A DNA stretch of 64,000 nucleotides from Leuctra nigra. Taxonomy: Eukaryota > Arthropoda > Insecta > Plecoptera > Leuctridae. Both the position numbers and the translations under genes were made by a program. The stretch covers positions 52,911,411 through 52,975,410 of the forward strand of contig OW203762.1 of the NCBI GenBank assembly GCA_934045905.1, written 5' to 3'. Shown piece by piece: positions 13,801-24,528 of this stretch (its first letter is position 1; each line of letters begins with the position of its first letter). The notes beneath the pieces were generated by a model. That model did no database searches, was not told the DNA's origin, and saw nothing but the letters and a program-made list of their open reading frames with translations.

Positions 13801-14568
13801 CGCGTGACGTCAGCAACCCCTGAGCCTCCATGAGTCGTGGAAAAGAGTCTGCAAATGTTCTCGTGGTTTCCAAAGCCGCGAGGAGGGGGTGGGAGGATGT
13901 TTGCGAGTACACCCCCATCAAATATCGAGTGTGTTGACGTGAAACTGTGTTTTCTGCAGGTATATACCGCGTGACGTCAGCAACCCCTGAGCCTCCATGA
14001 GTCGTGGAAAAGAGTCTGCAAATGTTCTCGTGGTTTCCAAAGCCGCGAGGAGGGGGTGGGGGGATGTTTGCGTGTACACCCCCATCAAATATCGAGTGTG
14101 TTGACGTGAAACTGTGTTTTCTGCAGGTATATACCGCGTGACGTCAGCAACCCCTGAGCCTCCATGAGTCGTGGAAAAGAGTCTGCAAATGTTCTCGTGG
14201 TTTCCAAAGCCGCGAGGAGGGGGTGGGGGGATGTTAGCGAGTACACCCCCATCAAATATCGAGTGTGTTGACGTGAAACTGTGTTTTCTGCAGGTATATA
14301 CCGCGTGACGTCAGCAACCCCTGAGCCTCCATGAGTCGTGGAAAAGAGTCTGCGAATGTTCTCGTGGTTTCCAAAGCCGCGAGGAGGGGGTGGGAGGATG
14401 TTTGCGAGTACACCCCCATCAAATATCGAGTGTGTTGACGTGAAACTGTGTTTTCTGCAGGTATATACCGCGTGACGTCAGCAACCCCTGAGCCTCCATG
14501 AGTCGTGGAAAAGAGTCAGCGAATGTTCTCGTGGTTTCCAAAGCCGCGAGGAGGGGGTGGGGGGATGT
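1849..14568. repeat. 167-bp satellite array, 76 complete units
   Basis: The landmark GGATGT recurs from 1871 to 14563 at an exact spacing of 167 bp, giving 76 complete units without one insertion or deletion. Units are nearly identical. Each contains a G-rich tract (GGGGGTGGGGGGATG), a C-rich tract (TACACCCCCATC), a pyrimidine tract ending in TTTTCTGCAG, the palindrome GGTATATACC and, three bases later, the palindrome TGACGTCA. Variation is concentrated in about ten bases between the G- and C-rich tracts (for example TTAGCGAG, TTTGCGTG, TTTGCGAG, TCCGCGTG, TTCGTGAG), at ATCGAGTG/ATCGTGTG/ATCGCGTG, and at CTGCAAATG/CAGCGAATG. The unit length is close to the DNA length held by a chromatosome, as in many satellites. 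Because 167 is not a multiple of three, no conserved reading frame passes through it. Both flanks are non-satellite. Confidence 0.97.
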
Positions 14569-15481
14569 CGAGCCGTGTTTCTTCCGCAGCGATGAAATAT
14601 TGCTTTCAGATCGAAATTGAGTTGTAAGATGCGAAATAAATTCAATATCCACTCTCGATAAAGGTATATATAATATCGATTTGAGGTATTTCCATGGAAA
14701 AGTTGAACAATATGGATTTATAGGCTACTTAGGAGATGGTGAAACGTAATTTAATTTAAAAAGTGAAGATGAAAATATGTATCGCTACCATACATAGCTG
14801 GTTTGAGATATAAATTAGCTTTTAAACTTTTAAAGATCCTTTGTACGGAAACCGAACCTATCAGTGAGCTAAGTGAGATATTATTTCGATAAGATGAGAA
14901 TCATCACTATTGGATGTTATCAAGTCCTCAAGCAGCAAGAATCTCTCAGCCGAAACACGAGTATATCGATGTCAATCGATCGATCTTTATCTTTACAGAT
15001 GTCCAATTAATTGTTTCCTAACAACTGTAGCTCTCGACAAACATGAGATTTGCTCTTGAAAGAGTTGTGTCAAACGAGTGGCTAATAAGTCCAGCTAACC
15101 CGTTGCTAAAGAATCGCACATCGCCTGTATTTACCTTGCCACAGAAGCTAAGTGTGAACATCATAAAACTACTCGACAATCTTCTTCTTTGAAAACCATT
15201 TAATTAGTTTACTTTGGTGTGTTCCGAGGTCACATTCTAAAGAAATGTGTCCTGCATTTGTACAAACTTTTGAACCACAGGCAATTTGAAAAATGACAGT
15301 AGCTATTTCTTGATTAAAACTAATGTGAAAATCCAACATAAGGAGCCAATCTCGATCACAAGGATACAAAGCGTCCACTATTAGTATTTTCCCATTTTCC
15401 CACCAGCGCGATTTTCAGTTCGTAAAATCTAGGTAAAATCACCAGTCTGAAGAAGAGTAAAATCACCACGAGTAAAACATG

Positions 15482-15516
15482 TTGGGGGTTGACCCCCAAA
15501 CAGAGTTGGGGGTTGA
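15482..15516. repeat. G/C-run hairpin with repeated arm
   Basis: TTGGGGGT and ACCCCCAA form an 8-bp stem around a 2-base loop at 15482-15499, and the left arm recurs as TTGGGGGTTGA from 15506. A short local duplication; function unknown. Confidence 0.6.
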
Positions 15517-16154
15517 AGAGGGTCTCGTCTGATCACCTGCTGTAGGCGTGTGGCAATGACGTCACGTGACTTGCAATCAGCAGGACGTGTTCTACACGCC
15601 TGATGACGCAATCGGCACGTATCGCACTTTGTACAAGTTCCCTCGCAGTTATTGTTTAGTGAACATGAGTTTTCATCGAACTCGGATGTCCCGTGATGAG
15701 CGCGTGGAGGACACTCGTGTTCTGACACACTTGTCGAGATGGCCCTTGTCGCGGCTGCGCAATCATGTCGGAGGACACGAGCATGTCAGGTCGAACACTG
15801 CTTCGTATCAAAAGATGTTTATTGTCCGCGTAAACTTCCTCCGCGATACTGCAAGGAATATAAACAGCCATTCTTTCATAATATAATAACCAAATAACAT
15901 CTTTCGTCTCTTTGTCGACTTTGTTGAGCAGTTTGAGGAAAGTTTGTATGAGGCGTTGATTGAAACGCAAATGTCTCGCGAGGCCGGAAAATCCCCATCC
16001 AACACTTGGCTCTCGAGAGTATTTTCACTATATACAATTCATTTTTAAAAATAAGTGACTCTAAAATCGGATTTTGGCACGACACTGAAATGGGTCATCA
16101 GTGCATAATGAAAATGTACTGTCTGAGATTACGAAAACCCTCGATCACTTCCCC

Positions 16155-16245
16155 TAGTACATTACCCCCGGTTTACCGCGCCCCCTGGTACATTTCCCCA
16201 TGTTTACCACCCCTTGTGCATTGCCTCCGTGCATTACCCAAACCA
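16155..16245. repeat. Short degenerate tandem repeat
   Basis: Variants of TACATTACCCC-GGTTTACC recur: GTACATTACCCCCGGTTTACC-like, then GGTACATTTCCCCATGTTTAC, then GTGCATTGCC and GTGCATTACCC. It looks like an old, decayed minisatellite with a unit of roughly 30 bp that ends in shorter fragments. Confidence 0.5.
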
Positions 16246-16684
16246 CTACCTTCCCACTGTTACGTGTGTGCTTAGGACTGGAGTCGACGCCGACATGGAG
16301 GTCGCCGTCAGCGACGTCATGCACTGCGTCGGGTTGATACTGTCTCCAGCTGATATACTACAGAGAACATGACAAACACACGGCCTCCTCTGTTGACTCG
16401 AGATAAGAGAATCATCCGGAGAGTTTCACCGCCTTGTTGTTCATATTTTCCCACCAGATGAGGAAGTCGCCGCAGAGCCAAGGTGCTTCCTGTAGATATC
16501 AGCTGAGAGTGATGTAGCGGCAAATACGCGTACTAAACTCTTCGGGGGATGGCTCGCAACCCTCCCGCGTCGTGTCGTGGATGATGAATAATTCATTTGT
16601 TAGCGTGTAAAGAAGAGGCTGTTATGTTTCCGAGATGGCGGCGGTGTAAATAAATTACGTGTTCAGTTTAAACGCGACCGCGGC

Positions 16685-16691
16685 TATAAAA
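16685..16691 (+). promoter_or_regulatory. Candidate TATA box
   Basis: TATAAAA in the context GCGGCTATAAAACG, the only clear TATA match in a CpG-rich stretch. About 50 bp upstream is GAGATGGCGGC, similar to YY1/Pho sites. A TCCAGTC motif follows, but it is nearer than a normal initiator distance. This is motif matching only; no transcript evidence is available. Confidence 0.22.
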
Positions 16692-16851
16692 CGAGAATTA
16701 ATCCAGTCGAGTTCGACTACAAAGGATCCTGGCTCGTTACAAGTGACGCCTGCTGACCAACTTTATTGACAAGAAGTTGGCGTGATGCCAGACAATCAAT
16801 ATTTGGGGGAAAACTTTACCCCTTCACCATGGCGGCACGAGGAGATGGAGA

Positions 16852-16905
16852 ATGAAGCCGCTTCTCGGGCTTGACGATATGGACGATGTGGCGAGATGGA
16901 AGCGA
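16852..16905 (+). other. Candidate first coding exon (unverified)
   Basis: An ATG at 16852 opens 18 codons (MKPLLGLDDMDDVARWKR) ending just before a good splice-donor match, AGCGA followed by GTGAGT at 16906. The frame lies about 160 bp downstream of the TATA candidate and upstream of a GC-rich tract. A better-context ATG at 16828 (ACCATGG) encodes only eight residues, and its stop overlaps this ATG as ATGA, the arrangement seen with short upstream frames and reinitiation. I do not recognise the peptide, and no downstream exon could be joined with confidence. Confidence 0.17.
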
Positions 16906-16998
16906 GTGAGTGTCGGAGGCAGTGACGGAGTCCCGATCCCGATCACGACGGCTAATTGTCTCTGGGAAGTGTCAGGTGGAGGCGAGCGAGCGCTGGAC

Positions 16999-17027
16999 GG
17001 GGCGCGGGCGCCGGGTGGGGGCGGGGG
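16999..17027 (+). other. G-quadruplex-forming motif
   Basis: Five G-runs of three or more with short loops: GGGG-CGC-GGG-CGCC-GGG-T-GGGGG-C-GGGGG. It satisfies the usual G3+N1-7 pattern on the plus strand and sits in the GC-rich patch that holds the candidate promoter and exon. Confidence 0.7.
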
Positions 17028-17104
17028 TGGCCCCTGCACTGCGGCGCTCGTGGATCGACCCAGGACGAGGTCTGGAGGCGGCTCGATACCACGGCTGCCA
17101 ACAG

Positions 17105-19706
17105 CCAGTTAGCAAACTGCAACTGCACTTGCGGGAATGACGTCCACGAAGGAATATTATTCAATTGTCACGAATTTGTTGATCAGTTTTGTCTTCATCA
17201 AATTGTCAACTAATTGACTTTCAATTGACTTCATCAAATCAACGCTTCAACTTCTTGCCGCTCTTCTCCAAAATGTTTCATATAGAGTTCAAGGAGCGAG
17301 GCCCCGTCTTTGTGGCATGTTTAGCAATCTGTAGAACAATCTCAACAGAACAGACCTAGCAGACGGCATTGTCTTGGCCCGCAAGTTCTAAAGCGCGACG
17401 AGCTTTGAACAGCGTCCGATGCTTGATCGCATGGAGCTGGTCGTATGACATGAATTACACACCAGTAGTGATGGGAAGAAGGAAATGGCGAGTTACAAGC
17501 AATAAGCTTCATTTCACCCTCATTACCATATATCATGCAGTAATACTTGATAGCTCTTCACTTACAATAACTCTTCTAGAAGGCTGAAATGGCCGCATTG
17601 TCTCACTCCTACCTGACGTAATTCATTCAACACTAAACATTTATTAGGTCACACATTTTTAAGCTAGTTTAATTAATTAATCAACTAATTAGTTAACAAA
17701 AAATCATGGAAATTGCCAAAGTAGTTCAGCAGCCAAGTAGCTAAATTGGAATTGAAATTGAACGACCCAAATCATTTCGACAAAATGACCTATCAATGTA
17801 TGATTTGTTGGCCAATTAAGTAACTTTTCTCTTTAATTTAATACTCAAAAACAGATTACTCCGTGTAATCACAGCAAAAACTGTATGTGCGATACATCGA
17901 GAACTGGGATAAATAATTGGTCGTTGAGCAGCAATGCATGATCGTCTTCATTGGTCCACAGCCAGTTCTACCCATTGATTGATGGCCGTCACTGTCCGCA
18001 TGATACATATACTGCCACATCCTCATTAATACGCCATCTCGGCCACTTGGCAAACACCTTCTACAAGCCAGCCCACTGTGGATCCAGATGACCGTTTCGT
18101 GGGGGCCATTTCTTATTAATATTCGCTATTAGGGTGTCCAAACATCCAGCGACGGAACCTGGCACCTCCACCGCCGACGCATGCCAAAGACTTGTTTCCC
18201 AACAAAATTCCCGGTGACTCCCTCAGGAATGTTTTCTAAACGGAGCCGAGATTTGGTCTGTCTCATCTTCTGGTCTCTTTCTCCTATCAATAAAGATGTA
18301 GACTCAACTCCCTATGCAAACATTTCCCATCAAGTACTCGCTGTCCAGTTCTGCTTGACCCTCGCCGTTGCCCGGGGAATAAGCCGCACTTTCCTGCCGA
18401 CAGAGTGGGTGTAAATCTGATCACTCAACCGTTGAAAATGACAAATGGATTTCGGACAGTTTCAAGAAAATCGCTTGGATTTGTGGAGAATACATTTTCA
18501 TGGTCGGTCGATCCTTTGTACGAACTTCGATCAAAACGAATGAAAGAGGATTGCACCTGGCTGAATGATTCTAAGTATTTTAAATTCAGATTAATATTCC
18601 GCAATAACCTGAGCGATTCTACACACTTCATCAATTAAAAAATGGTCCGATCGAATATATTTTTAAACTAAGCCAGCCCACACAGCCAAGCAAGGCCAAA
18701 CGCAAATTCCTACTTCTTTTTTAATGGGGGTCTGTTTAATAGTTGGGCTCTTGGACCAAGTGTTATTATTAACTCAGTGTTTGGCCGCGTCTACCTATGC
18801 CAAAGTTCATGCAATGCCAGCCAGTGTTATGTTGGCATGACGACGCCGACGACAAAGCGTCGCGACGATGAACATTGACGGGCGTCGATAGCGGAAGATG
18901 GTACTTCAATGAAGACTCTTCAATAGAAAGATTTCAGCAAACTGCATATAAAAAGATCAAAGTACCTGCAATACTGATATAAAAAACGCTCGAAACCTCT
19001 CTTTGGTAAATTATCTCTAGTAAAGATGAAATGATTAAAGTTTTAAACATTTCTCTGAACACGGCTAGATATTTGAACTTATGGTAAATAATTAACACTA
19101 TTTAACTACCAAACAGTTTTCACACTAGATGAATACACAAGGAAGAAAGTACCTAGTAATTTACATTGCACGAGCAACAAAACAATGAGAAAACGTGTTG
19201 TCCAATAATAGAAGAACCACTTCAGCCACACAATGGAAGGATATGATTGATCGGCGAGCATGTTCGAAGAAGTAGCTGCAGATTTAAATTATTTCTAACG
19301 ATTACTTTTGTAATTGTAATGGTGCACATTGCACGTAATTGCAGCGTAGCCAACTGCTCGCTAACTCCATGGTCGTAGAATATCTTTGGCTGTAGTATAA
19401 AATGGACCAATGGTTTTGACACGGAGTTACTTAGTATTCGATGTACATTTTTACCTGAATTTTTTGAAATGAAATCCCGCCGGTACATTTGCATGTCACC
19501 GCACGCACCGTTCTGTAACTTTATTATTTATGTTGAATAACAGAGGCAGCAAATGTTTTACATTTTCACGCATGAAGGAGTTAGAAAAGAGCGGGAACTC
19601 GCAACTGATGCAGATTGCATCGACTAGCCCTCCCATACCTAATCGTGATGGGATATGAGCAATGATATGAGGATATTCTACGACCACAAACCCGACTGTG
19701 ACATAA
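17105..19706. other. AT-rich intergenic DNA
   Basis: No gene, structured RNA or clear repeat could be supported. Open frames of 60-90 codons occur on both strands, as expected by chance in this composition. GC-richer islands occur near 18030-18190 and 18780-18900. Confidence 0.4.
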
Positions 19707-20503
19707 CGACACGTCGGCACGGACACGTGGGCACGTGAAACGTGGGCACGTGAAACATGGGCACGGACACGTGGGCACGGGAAACATGGGCACGGACACG
19801 TGGGCACGGGTCACATCGGCACGGGAATCAAGGGCACTGGTCACATCGGCACGGACACGTGGGCACGGGAAACATGGGCACGGACACGTGGGCACGGGAA
19901 ACATGACACGGGAAACATGGGCACGGGCACGTGGGCACGGGAAACATGGGCACGGCTCACAACGGCACGGACACGTGGGCACGGGAAACATGTGCACGGG
20001 AAACATGGGCACGGGAAACAAGGGCACGGGTCACATCGGCACGGACACGTGGGCACGGGAAATATGGGCACGGGAAACATGACACGGGAAACATGGGCAC
20101 GGACACGTGGGCACGGGAAACATGGGCACGGCTCACAACGGCACGGACACGTGGGCACGGGAAACATGGGCACGGGAAACATGGGCACGGGAAACAAGGG
20201 CACGGGTCACATCGGCACGGACACGTGGGCACGGGAAACATGGGCACGGGAAACATGACACGGGAAACATGGGCACGGGCACGTGGGCACGGGAAACATG
20301 GGCACGGCTCACAACGGCACGGACACGTGGGCACGGGAAACATGGGCACGGGAAACATGGGCACGGGAAACAAGGGCACGGGTCACATCGGCACGGACAC
20401 GTGGGCACGGGAAACATGGGCACGGGAAACATGACACGGGAAACATGGGCACGGACACGTGGGCACGGGAAACAATTGCACGGGTCACATCGGTACGGGT
20501 CGT
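19707..20503. repeat. GC-rich minisatellite with E-box cores and 176/352-bp higher-order repeat
   Basis: Subunits of 14-16 bp built on GGGCACGGGAAACAT, GGGCACGGACACGT and GGGCACGGGTCACATC. Combinations of subunits recur every 176 bp (for example GGCTCACAACGG near 19955, 20131 and 20307). Alternate 176-bp blocks carry ATGGGCACGGGCACG or ATGGGCACGGACACG, giving a 352-bp dimer. CACGTG palindromes recur throughout. Most subunits lack stops, so long frames in several phases (GTGNMG-, ARETWARE- and CPCFPCPR-like) run through the array; they look like by-products of the repeat and not genes. Confidence 0.93.
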
Positions 20504-20576
20504 GCGACGGCAGACGACGTCATCGATCGCACGGACTTGCCCTGCTCAGTGCACAGCGCAAGTAGATTTATCACAA

Positions 20577-21160
20577 GGGAATGGGACACACGGGCACGGG
20601 TCACACGGGAATGGAAAACACGGGCACGAGTCACACGGGCACGGGAATGGTACACACGGGCAAGGGAATGGGACACACGGGCAAGGGAATGGGACACACG
20701 GGCACGGTTCACACGGGCAAGGGAATGGGACACACGGGCACGGTTCACACGGGCAAGGGAATGGGACACACGGGCAAGGGAATGGGACACACGGGCAAGG
20801 GAATGGGACACACGGGCACGGTTCACACGGGCAAGGGAATGGGACACACGGGCAAGGGAATGGGACACACGGGCACGGTTCACACGGGCAAGGGAATGGG
20901 ACACACGGGCAAGGGAATGGGACACACGGGCAAGGGAATGGGACACACGGGCACGGTTCACACGGGCAAGGGAATGGGACACACGGGCAAGGGAATGGGA
21001 CACACGGGCAAGGGAATGGGACACACGGGCACGGTTCACACGGGCAAGGGAATGGGACACACGGGCAAGGGAATGGGACACACGGGCAAGGGAATGGGAC
21101 ACACGGGCACGGTTCACACGGGCAAGGGAATGGGACACACGGGCACGGTTCACACGGGCG
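20577..21160. repeat. 21-bp minisatellite with 36- and 78-bp higher-order pattern
   Basis: The core unit GGGACACACGGGCAAGGGAAT (21 bp) alternates with a longer form carrying a 15-bp insert, CACGGTTCACACGGG. One long and two plain units form a 78-bp block repeated several times. All lengths are multiples of three and the unit is stop-free in several frames on both strands, which explains the 200-315-codon open frames here. The GGGCACGG core is shared with the neighbouring array 75 bp to the left, suggesting a common origin. Confidence 0.93.
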
Positions 21161-22360
21161 GGCAGCTGAATACTGTCAACACTCAACAGTGCTAATCTCT
21201 GTGTTTCGTCTCTCAAAGCTCGTCACGTGAACCCACCACAACAGCTATTACTCATCTCCATTTTCACCTTTGTATCAAGGAAATGCTTGCTGTATATTGG
21301 AATAGATTTTCCTTTGATTTCCACGCAATGTTTTTGACGCCTCCCTCCACGGTTCCCGACGCTTTACAAATCTGTTGACAAATGTGACCTCTTTGACGAA
21401 ATTTGAAAACATAGGTTTTTGTCATTTTCAAAGGAGGTACACATTAGCTTTGCGCCATACATTTTGGTCGAAAGCGAAACCAAACGAATCACATGACGTG
21501 TACGTTGACTGAATGATGTCCCGGACCCGAGGTGAGTAGCTTGACCAGAGGCGATGTTGTCGTCTAATCCGGCTTGACATAATCCCCACGGTCCAGGAAG
21601 CCGCACGAGTGACGAGTTCGACCCCCGGCGATGGCGCCACTAGCGAGATGTATGCAATATCCAGTCGCGGGCCACACCCTGCGTACGACACGATCTCTTA
21701 CTTGATCACATCACCCGGCAATAACATCTAGGTTACCAGACGCGAGCTTCTGCCGCTTTTATGCGCGACGCTCTTTAGAATTTCAATATATTCTATTGAA
21801 TGGCGAAGTTCGAGAGAGATTAGCGCCAGGGTGAATGGAGAACCCGTAATCTCGCTGTTATTTAAAACTTGCGGCCGCATTATTCTCCATTCGATTCATT
21901 CTGGCCATGAACTTTTCACTCAAAATCCGAGCTTTTGTCCCTTTCGCTCGGCCGAAATTAAATTCTTTGTGCACGTTCCAACCGTTTGATCGATATGAGC
22001 GCAGATTTTCATTTTCAAATGTCATCTTCGCGTTTCCACCGCACTTGTGAAGGAACTCAGCTGCCAAGTGCAGGGTTCCGGAGATCTGCCGAGAGTCCAA
22101 GCGAGAAGTTTTAATTAAGATAACTCGGATCTCTGATAAACGGCAGCGGTGAAATCAAGTTCCTGTTAAACTATTAGCGGGCGTCTGGACTCCTAAACGA
22201 CGTCGGGAACGGCTGGCGGAGCCGAAGTAGATGAAAGATTCATAAGAAGAGGGAGAGAGAAGCTCGGCAACGGTTGGAACCACATACTCCGCAGGGACAA
22301 AAATCAAGCTGAAAAGCTCTATACTGGGAGATTAATTGCATGTGTTTTCCCCACAATGCT

Positions 22361-22399
22361 TCATCATCATCATCATCTTCATCATCTTCATTATTTATC
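22361..22399 (+). repeat. CAT/CTT trinucleotide tract
   Basis: CATCATCATCATCATCTTC continues as CATCATCTTCATT: an imperfect trinucleotide microsatellite. Confidence 0.8.
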
Positions 22400-22494
22400 A
22401 TTCAATTCATACAGTGCGTAGTTATAATACTATATAATTAAAAAATTGACAATATATTCCTATTCAGCAACTTGACGTACACTATCACCTTGTG

Positions 22495-22508
22495 GTTACC
22501 GTGGTAAC
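22495..22508. promoter_or_regulatory. X-box-like palindrome (RFX-type site)
   Basis: GTTACCGTGGTAAC has two inverted 6-bp half-sites around a 2-base spacer, matching the general RFX/DAF-19 X-box pattern (GTTNCC-N1-3-GGNAAC). In animals such sites mark ciliary gene promoters, but no adjacent gene is visible here. Confidence 0.35.
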
Positions 22509-24231
22509 ACCAAAGAAGAATTTTGTAAACAGATAAAATATATTTTGCTTCCCAGTTAATATTATTATTTTAATTATAAAAATAGCTGATGCATCGCATA
22601 ATTCACAAATTCCCTAGCCGCAAAAGTTCATGTTTTTCTACAACATTTTATAACATTTCTCACACATTAGCTAATTACTTAGTAAAAATTCATTATCGTT
22701 CTAGCTCAACGAGGAACGTGATGCGCGTGAGACCTTCACGTGACATGCGTGACACATGCGTGCGACGCACGTCACCACGAGATAACTCGCACTGTGTCAA
22801 GGCACTCGCTGATGCAATCTGATTGACAGTGCAGAGAGAATGATGTCGGAATCAGCAGTCGCGATCGGTCATCAATAATGCCATGCAGCCTTAATACATA
22901 ATCATTGGCGTTATGGAGCTGATGCATTATTCTGTCGGATTTGGATCGATATATTGGCAATATCGCGAGTTTGCGGCGCGGCGAATCGCAGTGATTTAGC
23001 TGGAGTTTATATGGAAATTGGACTGTGACGTCAACAAAATTGTCAGCGCCAAAATTTGTTTTGTTGCCAACTGCCAACAGTTTCCCTCATATTTAACAAG
23101 TTTAGTAGTCGCCATGTGCAGGGGCAGGACTTTCCTGACGTCACCGCGACGCACAGTTATTTAGTCTAAGCCGCGACCAATGAAGTGCAAATTAATTCAA
23201 TTACAAGTTCAATTACAGGACTAGGTGTATCAGATATGCTGCGTAGCGCACGCTTCATTGCTCTGGACACGGGCATTAACATCATTACGTCATTTGCAGA
23301 GAGTTCTTGCGATGTGGTCTGTACAGGAGTCGACCAATCGGCAATCGGACTGGAGTTTGTTGGATGAAACTTTTGAGAAGATCTTTGGGATTAGTTGCTG
23401 CTGTGAAGACATTTTAACGAAATATCTATTTTTTTTGTCAACGGATAATTTTCTTGTCTAGAAAATCGAAGAGTTCCTGATCTCAATTCAGTTCACCCAT
23501 AGAAATAATATCAGGATGATATATCGTCACATAATTGACTAATTGTATTGCAGAATATTAGCGTAATTAGTAGTAGACTGCTGTAAAACAACAGTTCTAG
23601 TCGTTAGCAACTTAGCGACATCCTCGCTCGTTATTCGTTTAACCTAGTTGCTACCAATCAATGGATAATTGCAGTTGCAGTGCATTGACGCAATCCTGCT
23701 CCAGCGGCGCTGTCTGCGAGAATGCCGAGGCCGACGCGATGCGACGGCTCTTCTATTAAAGGTCTATTTACGTGATCTGGCACTCGACTTGCCGTGGACG
23801 AGCGCGACGCTCGACGTCGGTATTATTAGACCGACGCCGAGCAGAGTTCAGCACATAATGCCAACCGAGATGGCTCTTACATAATGTAAATATGTACATA
23901 CAGTTCAATGGTACAGTCTGTGTATCATCACGTTTGTTTCTAGGTCACAAATGCTCTGGAGGGCTTAGGATGAAAACATGCAACAAATCTCTTGGCGATG
24001 GGAATTCGAAATTGTCTAATAAACATTGCATGGACGAATGCAATCGACCCATAATAAAAAAAATATTTTATGGTCTTCATCGGTTTTTAAAAATGATGAT
24101 TGATAATGATGATTAGTAATTATAAAGTCATCAAAGAGATAAAGTGACATACATTGCTCTCCATTCGCATTTTTTTTATTTTTCGCGAAATTGAGTTCGC
24201 TATCCTTGGCGCCGCGATTGAACCGGCATTT

Positions 24232-24528
24232 TCACGGATTGAATAAATCAATGAAAAGCTTCGCGAATGTTCTGTTGTATTCGCATGTTTTCATCGCTTC
24301 GAGTCGAGGGACGTGAAACAAACTCTCATCTCGTGAGCGCGCGCTTTCCCTCGGCGTCGACTCGCCCGCGCCGTCACACCGCCGCGACGCCTGACGTCCA
24401 TCATTGACGTCACTCAAGACGACGTCATTGGCAGGTACAGCAAGCGATCCGTCAAGAGAGCTGTCCGAACATCGAGTGTAGGAGGATTGACTTCTTATTT
24501 CCTCCAACGACTTGGTCTGTTTCAACAA
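24232..24528 (-). other. Coding-looking open frame, possible exon (unverified)
   Basis: An open frame of about 98 codons on the minus strand contains a plausible protein-like stretch (LKQTKSLEEIRSQSS, then an acidic/serine-rich and an Arg-rich part) and starts at a TTG, so it is not a complete gene. An in-frame TGA lies shortly upstream, and no convincing acceptor sits between that stop and the frame. GC content rises within it. I do not recognise a family. Confidence 0.13.

Larger units (their letters stand above)
14569..16540. other. Intergenic DNA right of the satellite
   Basis: AT-rich sequence without a recognisable gene. The open frames at 15429-15970 on both strands are short, overlap each other and have no recognisable domain. 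A hairpin near 15482 and a degenerate tandem repeat near 16155 are listed separately. Confidence 0.4.

Noticed and set aside
19581..20434. Several overlapping 100-170-codon Cys/Pro- or Gly/His-rich frames on both strands
   Set aside because: They are different phases of the same stop-poor minisatellite, present on both strands at once, without a codon or start signal favouring one.
21580..21640. B-box-like AGTTCGACCCC that might mark a SINE
   Set aside because: No A box at the proper distance and no tail or repeat partner seen.
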